A stretch of 64,000 bases of DNA from Xiphophorus maculatus (Eukaryota > Chordata > Actinopteri > Cyprinodontiformes > Poeciliidae). The DNA is taken from positions 23,697,968 to 23,761,967 of the forward strand of contig NC_036456.1 of assembly GCF_002775205.1 (NCBI RefSeq). The letters are read 5' to 3'. The notes below the pieces were generated by a model, which did no database searches, had not been told where the DNA came from, and saw nothing but the letters and a program-made list of their open reading frames with translations. Positions 10,601-20,300 of this stretch are shown here, piece after piece (within the stretch, counting starts at the first letter, position 1; each line of letters starts with the position of its first letter). Both the position numbers and the translations under genes were made by a program.

Positions 10601-13600
10601 TAGCTGTCTAGCTTCCGCCGCAGCATTACTCATGTTGCCTAGCAACCGTGTCAGAGCGGCAAAAAGGAAAAAATGGAGTCCGAAGTTTATGATTTTTACT
10701 CCTGCATTATCTTCTCCCTTTGTATAAAAGGCTGTCCGTTAACTTTAATCAGTCAGACCTATTTGCTCAGGAAAACAATAGATACTTAAGTAAAACAGAC
10801 ATTATACAGGTAGATATTACCTGACTGAATCTGTGTTTAACTCCCACCCATTGGGAAAAGCTTGCGGGAGTTTGAAAACGATGTGCCGGGAGTCGGGCTT
10901 TCTCTCCCGGTATACGGAACCTGAAGCGCCCCGCCAGCTGACAGCTGATGACGTCTCCGAAAATGTCAGAGCAATATTGCAATTAGGTGATGTACTGGTA
11001 AACTGATCATATATTTGATATCCACACAGCTATATTCTCGCCTAAAAACATTGTAAAAGTTCATGTGTCATATAAAGTGTAATATACCAAACATAATTTG
11101 CCGCTCTTCACCGCCCCGCAATGAATCATGGGATATGGTGGTCCGTGAGGGATACACCGAACCCAAACTTCAAATCTGGGGAAAAGAGGGACGCGTTTGG
11201 AGGAGGCTTCGTATTCGGATAGGCTATGATGTAAACGGCCTACAAATGCGGCCTTCGAAGGATGCAGCCTGAATTTGGATACGGTTAACGGGAACGAAGC
11301 CGCCGGGGCTGACCGGAAGTGGTGCGTCAAAAGCGTCTTCCTACCTGACCCAGGATCAGCGGAACAACAACCGTCATGAAGAGCTGAGAGAAGATGGAGG
11401 TGAAGGGAACAGAGGATGAAGATCCGAGCTGCAGGAGGAGGAGAGCAGCCAGGCGAAACAAAATGAATAAAAACGGAAAAATCTACAGAGTGGAGCGATT
11501 TAACATGCAGTTTTTAATATTCTGGTTGTTCCCATGATGTGTTGGATCACAATTTAGGGGGAAAAAGAATTAAAACAGTAATAAAGAACACAAAACACTG
11601 CAAAAGCACAACATCTTACTAAGGTTTTTTGTCTAGCTTCTAGTGCAGATATATTAGTACACTTTAAATAACTTACAAGTAACTTTTCAGCAAGATATAC
11701 AAGCTTGCTTTAAGCCAATATTTTTTTAATATTGATTAAAAGTGATAGATCTAGCAGATTATTTCACTGGTAACAAGACATTTTTCCCTTGTTATAAGTG
11801 AAATAATCTGCCTTTGGAAATCGTACCCTTTTCATCAATATTACTATATCTCACTGAAAAGTTACTTGAAAGTTATTTCAAGCGTACTAAGATATTTGCA
11901 ATAGAAAGTAGACCAAAGTTACTTGGCAACATTTTATGTTTTTGCAGTGATTAGAACAAAAATTATTCAAAATACAAGACAGATGACCCAGAGTGGATGA
12001 AGATTTTGTGATTTAATGATAACTGATGAACAGTAAAGAAACCCTGAACTAAAACATCATGATATCAGTTTAATTATGAATATAAAAGCCAACAGGAGCA
12101 TCTTTTCACCTCCGTCTACAATAATTTGAGTAATTTTCTGGTTTGTAAGCATTTTTTGTGATTAGAAAAAGGTATCTAAAGCTACAGTCTGTAATTTTTA
12201 CTTAAAAAATATGCTGTTTACATATTTATTAAAACTATGAGTTTGTCCTCTGCCTTCTCTCAGAGCTAACTAGAAACAACCAATCAGAATCAGGAGGTTC
12301 TGATTGGTAAATGTGACATTGAAGGATTTATCATGCTATAAATTGAAAACCAAATACAAGTTATTTTTTACCTTCTCAACAATAATTAGTTAAGATATTT
12401 GACCTGTCATGTCTCCAATTATACAACCGACTTTACATTCTGGAGGTTTTTGAAACGGCTCAAACATTAATTTAATGTGAAAAAACAACTGGGTGTTTTT
12501 TTAAGCGCTTCGGCTGGTTTTATAAGCAGTTGAGACCCGAATGGAAGTACAAATAATTTTTTTAAAAAGTGAATTTTGCATAATATGTCCCCTCTAGAAT
12601 ATTTTAATTAAACAAAGTGGTCACATTGTTTTAGGAAATGGTTGTATAAACTGTGGAAACTTAAAACTTAAGAAGGAATTTGTATGTTTGTCTTAAAAAG
12701 GCAGTTTGCTATATTTTTACTTTTGGGGATCAATTGAAAAACCAAAAAGATCTAAAAGAATCCATTATCACCAGTAAGAACAGGATATGGCTCATTCTCT
12801 CTTTGGAAACAGTTTAGTCTAGTAAATAAATTATTAAACTTGACTGTGTGTGTGTAAAACTAAAGAAAATGCAAAAAGATGAACACTTTGTGTTCTATCT
12901 AACATTTTGCATCGTAAAAACATTTCCCAAAAGCTTTATTGGGAACATTGTCAACACATGGCGAATGTTTTATGACTTACAAAGAGCAGCAGCAGCAACG
13001 GAGTCACCACGATCCCCTGCAGGACAAACAGAAAGCATTAGAGCCCGGCCCGATCCGATACGGCCCCAAACCCGACCCAGACCCGAACCGCTCCTCACCA
13101 GGAAGCTTCCGAACGCCGAGTTAAAGATGGCCGCCGCCTGGAGGCACAGAGAGCAAGTGGTCAGCGGGGAGACAGCAACAGGCAGACTCACCAATCGCCT
13201 CTCGGGTCGAACCGACTCGGTGTGAGCGTCACCTCGTTCCCGCCGACTGCTTTGGTCAGAATGACGGCGGAGGAAACCGGAGGGGGCATGCAGCTCACTG
13301 TCTGTAACCTAGGCAACAACAACAACAGGAAGAGGGTCAACTGGGGAAAAAACGTTTTCCAAATACATTCACATCTACACAGGGTTTCCCCCAGTGTATT
13401 ATAAGCCTGGCGGGCCACCAGGCTTTCCTTGTGCCCCCACCAGGCTAAGCTTTGCTTATTTATTTAAGTCCTTTTAAAATGTTTGCATTTTTTAAGACTT
13501 TATAGTTGGTGTTCAGGTATTAATCTTCCAATCTTTCAATAATACATAATTATCAAATGATATTTTCAAATTTCCTGTCAACTTTAATCATTTTTTAACT

Positions 13601-15786
13601 GAAAAACACGACGGGCCGCTGGATGAACGACTGCCCAAACACCCAACCAGTTTCAAATGTCAACAACAAAACACATTTTCACTTTTTTCATTTTATATTC
13701 TGTTTATTTCAGCGTTATGTTCTCTTTGCTTTACTTGTGTATTGAAACTTTAAAATGACCAAAATAAACAAATATATCTTCTCTTTTTCAGCAACAATTG
13801 TATAGCACATGCAGAAGGAAAGCCAACTGAGTTCTGCTTGGGTTGCTAGGTAACAGTGCTGGGCTTGGCTGGGGTTGCTAAGTAACAGTGAAGGCCATTA
13901 GAATATGAGTTAAATTTCTGAAACAGTTCATTTTTCAGACACATAAAAACATTATTTTATTGATAAAAAACAGTTTGGTTGGGCTTTTTTCAAGCATTTG
14001 TTCTGTTTTTACAAGCAGTTGAGACCTGAATGGAAGTTTAAAAACATGAAAAAAGTTCATTTTTACATAATGTTGAGTTGTCTTTTTGGTATTTTCTAAT
14101 GATGCTGCTGTTTCAGTAGCGAGGCCCCAAAAGAAAACAGAGCTTCAACCTGAACGTTACATAAAGTTTGGATGTTGCTCCTAAACTTGCATAGAGAATC
14201 AGCTGTAATAACCATGACTGTGGCTCTTTGTGTTCGGCCCTCAGGTACATTTTAGACCCAGACAGAGCGCCCCTTTCACACACACACACCCACACACACA
14301 CACTGTACCCTTTGAGGAGCCACTGGTCGATGGCGGTCAGCGCCAGGACCTGCAGCAGCAGCCAGACGACCAGGGGGAAGAAGACCAGTGTGAACGACTG
14401 GACGAAGAAGTGGAGGCGAACGTGGAACAACGCGTTCCTCAGCTCCTAACGGGAAAAAAACAGACACGATGTTGAAAGGTTTCTGAGCTGCACCTGAAGG
14501 CAACGCGGCGCTGACTCACCTCCGTTTTCAGAGACAGGCCGCTGTTGAAGAAGATGAGGGAAACGGCGATGTAGGTGATGGTGACCTCTGGCCTTAGTGG
14601 ACCTGACAGGCAAGAAGAACAAGGCGCTATTTTACACCGGTAACCGCGGTAACAGACCAAATCATTAGCTGCTAGACCTTCACTTTATGTTGTTCTAACG
14701 CAGTGGTGTCCAAACATTTTGCCCTGTCAAATTTAAATGAATGGTGGGCTAGAAAAATCCTTGTGTTTTTTAGTTTTACCTGCTCAACAATAAACATTTT
14801 TTAATTAAATCTGTAAATTATTAAAGATACAAGACATAAAAAAGGCTGCAGACATTTGCCTTATTAAAAGAAAAAACATCTAATTTCCCATTTTTTTGGT
14901 CATCAATTGTTTTCTGCCTTGTTGGCCAAATTTCCTACCATTCTGGACTTGTGGTCAGAGGCTGAACAAAATCCTTTCAAAGTGTCAAATGGTTTAAATT
15001 AGGACAATGTTTACTAGTCTTAGTTTTTTTTTCATATCAGATCAAGTTTTAATTGTTTTTAGTATTTTGTTTCAATAAAAAAAAAAGATCACAAATGGCA
15101 GAAAATATTTTCATAAAGTGGAAAATATTTTCCAATGATTGAAAACGCATTCAATCATTGAATGCTATTGGGTGGAGAACACGCCACACTTTTTAGATTT
15201 CATTCATATGAAAATTTAAAAAGGTAGGAATAAAGAAACATTTCTATGTTTTTGTAAATCGAAGTGAGGATTTTCGAGGAGCACCTGAAGGCAGCACAAC
15301 AGTAGCAGCCGGGCAGGTTATCTTATCTACAGGTGAGGCGGAATTACATTATATTACTTATTTATCAGTACTTGTTATCAGTATTTGAGCAACAATCTCA
15401 GTATTAGTTCTAAAACTGTCCTCAGATTATATCTGAAAATCCCCAGACTGATTCTTCTTATAAAAACTAGAAGATAAAAGTCCTGACAGGAGTGTTGACA
15501 TTTCCGCTGAATGCAACGTGTCACTAGGATCCAGGTAGGAGGAAACATTTCAGCGTCTTCCAGATAAATCTAAATCAATTCAGATTTATATTCAGCTGAG
15601 CTCTCCGTTTCTAGCATTTAAAGTTAAAAACTCTCTATATATTCATTCAAAACTTTAAAAGAACCGCTTCGAACTCCGAGGCTCACCTCCTTTAACACCG
15701 ACACCGGGCAGCAGTTTGGCCGACAGGATGACCAGCACTATCCCGATGATGAACCACTCCTTCCGCAGCCTCGCCAGGAGGCCCAT
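7658..15786 (-). CDS. slc10a7: sodium/bile acid cotransporter 7 (SLC10A7)
   Basis: Twelve coding exons on the minus strand: 15786-15687, 14602-14520, 14445-14309, 13308-13233, 13137-13099, 13016-12981, 11428-11345, 10452-10287, 9851-9800, 9387-9314, 9133-8988 and 7690-7658. They sum to 1,026 nt (341 residues plus stop), close to the 340 of the human protein. The start is [15 protein letters not shown]. Family hallmarks are [71 protein letters not shown] and [12 protein letters not shown]. The last exon supplies only ten residues ([10 protein letters not shown]). The protein is a ten-helix membrane protein of the secretory pathway and plasma membrane. In vertebrates it limits store-operated calcium entry and is needed for glycosaminoglycan synthesis and bone formation. 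Exons 5 and 6 are very short (39 and 36 nt). All junctions use GT-AG and keep phase. Confidence 0.97.
8180..8700. repeat. AT-rich degenerate tandem repeat in slc10a7 intron 11
   Basis: The stretch is more than 85% A+T and built from recurring modules: TTTTTATTTTTAAT, CATTGCTAGTTTGT/CATTGCTTATTTCT, and TTATTCAACTGAA/TTATTCAACTGAT. The modules repeat about every 110-130 bases over some 500 bases. It looks like an expanded AT-rich minisatellite. Confidence 0.55.
9419..9772. mobile_element. MITE of the same 'TTTCTGAGA' family, copy b (slc10a7 intron 9)
   Basis: The left end GGTCACTGTAGGCAGAAAGA matches the inverted right ends of copies a and c. The body repeats AAATTTCTGAGA, CAAAAGT and TTTTTTCTAGAAAA. 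It lies between exons 10 and 9 of slc10a7 and does not touch the splice sites. Confidence 0.55.
10042..10107. mobile_element. mini-MITE, two inverted ends only (CACTGCAAAAAC family)
   Basis: The element is only 66 bp: CACTGCAAAAACATAATATT, a few bases of the next internal block (TTTTTGGTCTAGTTTGGTAAGATT), then GATTTTGCAGTG. It is an extreme internal deletion of the family represented in longer form at 11596-11949. Confidence 0.65.
10484..11284. mobile_element. non-autonomous DNA transposon filling slc10a7 intron 7
   Basis: The left end reads GTGTCCCAATTCAGGGGCTG followed by CATCCTTCGAA. The right end, reverse-complemented, reads GTATCCAAATTCAGGCTGCATCCTTCGAA, giving inverted repeats of roughly 30 bp about 800 bp apart. 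No transposase reading frame is visible inside. The interior has CTAGCCTTCAGCTAGCTGCC-type short repeats. This terminal sequence type is common in teleost hAT/Harbinger-like MITEs; I could not settle the superfamily because the flanks show no clean target duplication. Confidence 0.75.
11596..11949. mobile_element. palindromic MITE, CACTGCAAAAAC family (slc10a7 intron 6)
   Basis: The element starts CACTGCAAAAGCACAACATC and ends ATGTTTTTGCAGTG. The internal arms mirror each other: TAACTTTTCAGCAAGATAT against ATATCTCACTGAAAAGTTA, and CAGATTATTTCACTGG against CTTATAAGTGAAATAATCTG. The 354 bp unit is therefore one large imperfect hairpin. Related copies lie at 10042-10107, 18616-19260 and 34020-34206. 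Confidence 0.8.
12400..12597 (-). mobile_element. fragment of piggyBac-like MITE family
   Basis: ACATTCTGGAGGTTTTTGAA, CAGTTGAGACCCGAATGGAA and the terminal GCATAATATGTCCCCT match, in inverse orientation, the longer copy at 50695-51305. It is an end fragment within slc10a7 intron 6. Confidence 0.55.
13825..14075 (-). mobile_element. fragment of piggyBac-like MITE family (slc10a7 intron 3)
   Basis: GGGTTGCTAGGTAACAGTG and CAAGCAGTTGAGACCTGAAT are the reverse complement of blocks in the 50695-51305 element. The order of blocks is the same, so this is a truncated minus-strand copy. Confidence 0.5.
14277..14307. repeat. CA/GT microsatellite abutting an slc10a7 splice donor
   Basis: An interrupted (CA)n tract of about 25 bases. 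On the transcribed minus strand, intron 3 starts GTACAGTGTGTGTG, so the microsatellite begins within a few bases of the donor. Length polymorphism here could affect splice-donor context. Confidence 0.8.
14700..15000 (-). mobile_element. dispersed repeat of the 'GTGTCCAAA...GGCC' family, copy 1
   Basis: GTGGTGTCCAAACATTTTGCC at one side, and GTTGGCCAAATTTCCTACCA and CTTGTGGTCAGAGG further in, match in inverse layout the segment at 37110-37475 (GTGTCCAAAGCATGGCC, CTTTGGCCCTTGACCACAAG). Both copies carry the internal words TTGAGCAGTTAAAAC/GTTTTACCTGCTCAA. It is probably a DNA-transposon-derived MITE in slc10a7 intron 1. Confidence 0.5.
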
Positions 15787-15925
15787 GATTCAGCTGCCGG
15801 GGCTCTGCCTGCGGCCTCCCAGCCGGCCCTCCTATCGCAGCAGCCGGACTCAAGTTTCTGACACCTGCCGCTGCTTCTTCCTTCCCGGAGTTCAGTTGAA
15901 AAACACCAACGGAGCAACAGGAGCT

Positions 15926-15940
15926 ACTTCCGGACACGTG
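15926..15940. promoter_or_regulatory. ETS site plus CACGTG E-box in the presumed slc10a7 promoter
   Basis: ACTTCCGG (15926-15933, an ETS/GABP core) is followed by CACGTG (15935-15940). The pair lies 140-155 bases upstream of the slc10a7 start codon, in the most GC-rich part of this flank. A second ETS core, CCGGAAGT, is near 16167. The motifs are seen directly; the promoter role is inferred from position. Confidence 0.5.
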
Positions 15941-15944
15941 GGCT

Positions 15945-17392
15945 GCGACGCCGCCGTAATGACCGAACAGAGGCGCACAATAACTTACCGTAACAAATGT
16001 TTGAAAATATAAAAAAATATACAGAACACACAACACGGTTTAGCCCAAAATAAAACACACAATCGTTCACGTTTGCAACTTCAGAACAACGTTCACAACT
16101 GAAAATACCGGATACAATCTTAAAGCCGGAATTTGTCCCTTAAAAATAAGAGCGTTAAATCTAAAACCGGAAGTTAATCATAGATAGAATGAAGTAAAAA
16201 AAATATGCGCCCAGATACAAACAAATATAGAACTTAATTTAGAGTTATTCAAAAATAATATAGTTATAACACGTATTTTAAAGTGAATATGTTTAAACTA
16301 TAAAGAATTTAATAGCATAAATTAAATACAAATATTTTAATATACTAAAATTAAGTTTTACCTGTATTTTAAGTAAAATTAAATCAAAGGAGAAATGTTA
16401 ATATTAGATTTAAAGTCATATTAATACAAAAAATAACAGGCACAATAATTGTTCAATAAAAAATATTTGAATTTTAAATTGAAATACAAAACGTATGCTA
16501 CTATTACTATTTCCATCAGCAGTTGATCATATCATTTATATTAGAAAACTAATTAAAATGAGATAAATAATGCAATTCAATAAAATAGAAACCGTAAAAT
16601 TGTGATATAAGAAAATAATTTCAACTGTCTTTAAAATGAAAGTTGGAAAAGGAAATAAAATGAATAAAAAATTATCAAATATTTGTGTAAAATCTGATAA
16701 GAGTTAAAATAAAGTAAAATTGAATTAAAATTATTTTTACTAATTCTATTAATAGTTTACAGGGGTAATATTTGAATGAAAACATTAATAAAATGAAAAT
16801 AAACTAATTAAAAATAATTGGAAAGTACTGCAACAAATAAATTGCTGCTGCATTTAAAATAAAACTTACAAAATATTAAATTTTTTAAAACAGAATTTAC
16901 ATTTTAACAATGTTTTGTAAGAAAAAGAAACAAAAGGCAAAAACAATAAAAAAAAAAAACTATATTATACGCATCAAACAAAACATTATGACCAAAAACA
17001 TTGCAGTTTAAACATTTATCTTGTTGGTCCATTGACACCTGGCACATGTTCATAGAGTTGAAACTGAAAGCCAAAAGTTTTCCACACACTTTGATAAAGA
17101 TAAACTGAATCAATATAAATAGGCTGCATACTGGTTAGATCACATCATCTTCATAACTGCAGGTAATTTAACTCTCATTAGCCTCAATAGAAACAGAGGA
17201 GGTTTGAATTTGCTGTTAAATGAAAGAGGTTTAAATTATTTTCAGATGTGAAATCTTGCCATTCTGTTAATTTATTATTTCTTGAACAAGATAAGTGGTT
17301 GGCAATATGTAAAGACAAGTAATAATGTATGTTTTTGTTTGTTTTTCTCCTTCCTCTCAACAACCAGCTGCTGAATGTTAATTTCTAAACCC
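15945..17392. other. AT-rich spacer between slc10a7 and ttc29
   Basis: This interval lies between the slc10a7 5' end and the ttc29 3' end. It is about 75-80% A+T, rich in AAATTAAA and TTAAAATA words, with no supported reading frame. A TTTATT at 17271-17276, AATAAA on the minus strand, is a good ttc29 polyadenylation signal. No POU-domain sequence is present, although human has POU4F2 near this position. Confidence 0.6.
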
Positions 17393-20300
17393 TCAGCAGA
17401 AGTTCTGGTGTCCTCTGGTTTCCTTCCAGTCCACCAGCTGGTTCACAGAGGACAGTGAGGGCGTCTTCATCTCAGAGATGTGTGTCTTGATGAGAGAGTG
17501 TGCGCATGTATAACCCAGCTTCACCTGAAAGAGGTGACAAAAAACAGGCAAATTGTGAGATATCCTCTGCCCTTCCTTGTAGTTTTGGTGTTCCTCAGGG
17601 ACCTACACTCACACTGCTGTTGTTTAGTTTTAAAATAAATGATCTTTGAACTGTATCCAAAAAGTATGAGGGTGAATTCCCACCGGTCCGGTTTAGCCTG
17701 CTTTAATCAAACTCTGGTTCTTTTGTCTAGAAAGTTTGGTTCGTTTGGGGAAGTGTGAACGTGCGATCGGACCAAAACAGCGAACTCTGGTTAATCTACA
17801 AACCAACGTCTCCGTTCGGTTGAAGTGAATTCTGGAGCAAAACAAAAGTATATGTGAATGCCAAGCGGACTGGAGAAGCAGGAAGAGGACTACAATGCAT
17901 TGTATTCTGGGTAAATACAACTAAAACAATCACATTTCTTTTTTTAATGCAAACACAGCAATATTGTGTTTTGCCAACATTATTGTAAAATAGTTTTACG
18001 CACATTTGTTATGGAAACACAGCTACGGTTTCCTGGTACCGAACAGATGTTGCCAGATATGACTTTAAAAAGACGCACCTGTGCTTTGTGCTGCAGAAGC
18101 ACCTCTCTGGCGGTGCAGGCAGCTTTGTAGCTCTGCAGGAAGTATTCACACGATTTCAGAGGCCGATTCTGCAGAAAGAGGCAGATGAAATCATTTCTAA
18201 ACTGACAGGACGTAAAATAATAATCAGCTTAACGTGTCTCAGATTGGTACCACGTCGCTGTAGATGCAGCCCAGAGTCAGGCTGATGTCCGCCAGCCTCT
18301 CCTGCAGGTCGCTGCTTTGGCACAGATCAGCTGACTTCTCCAGCGTCTCAATGCACTCCTCGATGTTTCCTTCGCTGTTGGAAAGATAAAAACCCTTAGA
18401 CCAACACTTTGATGAACTGTTGTAGCTTTTTTCCTGGCAAAGCTGATTATTTTATTAGATTTTTTGCCAGTATCAGTAATACAAGTACTGATATTGATAC
18501 TTTTTGTTATTTAATTTTCATATATCATCAAACTTCTGACCGTTAAGTTTTTCTTTTAATTTTTCCTGTGAGTTATTTTATTAAAACCTAAGGCAGAATG
18601 TGAACAAATTTCATATACTGCAAAAATATAAAATTTTACAAAAATATTTTTGGTCTAGTTTCTAGTGCAAATATCTTAGTTTTAACTTGAAATAAGATAA
18701 AACTAACTACCAAGCAACTTTTCTCCAGACCTACTGCAGCTCCACCAGCAGGGGGCGATATGGACGTAAAGTTTAATCATGATATTTTGTGCAACAATTG
18801 TAATAACAATAAAAGTGACGATAAAAACTATTCACTAGCTTTTTCAAGTTTCTGATTGGCTATGACTGCAAGACGCAGCAAACCAGAGCCAAACAAAACC
18901 AGCCAAGACCAACCAAAGCCAATCACAGCCAATCAGGGCCAACCAGGGCCAATCAGAGTCTAATAAAGCCAACTAGATCTAACCAGAACCAATTGGGGCC
19001 AATCAGGGCCAAGTCAATAATTCCTTAGTAATAACAGAGAGCATTTGTTCCCCTTGGTGTTTTTTCCACTTATAACAAGACATTTTTCCCATGTGATAAG
19101 TGAAATAAAGTGCCAGTGGAACTATTAACTTTTATTCAATGTTAAGAACTTACTGACTAAAACAAGCTCCTATATCTTGCTGAAAAGTTACTTGTAAGTT
19201 AGTTTTGTCTTATTTAAAGTGAACTAAGATATTTGCACTAGAAACTAGACAAAAATAACAGTGGCGGTATCTACAAAATATTTTAATAACATATGAAGAA
19301 AACCAAAACAAATGTCAGTGTATGTTTTTTCCTAAACAAACAAAGAGAAAATCAAATAAAAATATTTTGGAGGTAAAGCTGAGATACTGACACAAAAATA
19401 AAACTAAATTTAGCAAAATAAAATTTAGTTTTATTCTATAAAATTTGACTTTCGTTTGAAACTTCTCATCATTTCATCCCTCAGCATGATGCAGCCACCA
19501 CCATTGGTTGGATGATTGACCAGAAAGCAGAAGTCAGGTTTCATTCTTTCATGACCAGAAACATCTGTGATGATGTCGGTGTTCGTACCTTTGTAAGGAC
19601 TTGGCTATGGCTTTGTAGGACTTCACCAAACCTTTAACGTCTTGCAGGGAGCCAAAGAGTTCTACGCAGGTGTTGAAGAGCTGGGTGTCATTTATAAAAG
19701 ACACTCATGAATTTATTTTTGTCAGCTGATTAATGTTTCTGTTACAACTAAAGTTAAGATTTCCTGCTTTGATACCTCCTTGGCTGCTTGGTGATCTCCT
19801 GAACTCTGTAAGCCCATTCCTTCCCTGAAGAACGACTCCGCCTTCACCGACTGATCGCCGCCTGAAACAAACCGGATCACATACAGACTCATGAAAAAAT
19901 GCTTAAGTTAGGTTTCAAATAAGTAAATTTCAACCAAAAAACGTAGAAATTTTCAGAAAAACCTAAAAGATTTTCCAGAAACATCTCATTCTGAAAGGAT
20001 TTCACAATCGGCAGAACCGAGCAGAAAGAAATCTTTTATCCAAGAATAATTTTGTGGAAAAAATTTAATAAACATGTTTTTAACAGACTGACGACTTTTC
20101 TAACCTGTTCAAGGTTAGAAATAATAATAATAATAATAATAGGTCACCTTTAAATTTTTAAACTCCAGGGTAGAACAGAGAAACAGGGACGGCCTAATAA
20201 TATTAATATCACAAAACGTTTTTTAAGTTATTTTCTTTCTCTCCCTTTTTTTCCCCTTCTGCCCAAAATAACTGTGACCCTCAGTTAATCGAGGAATATT

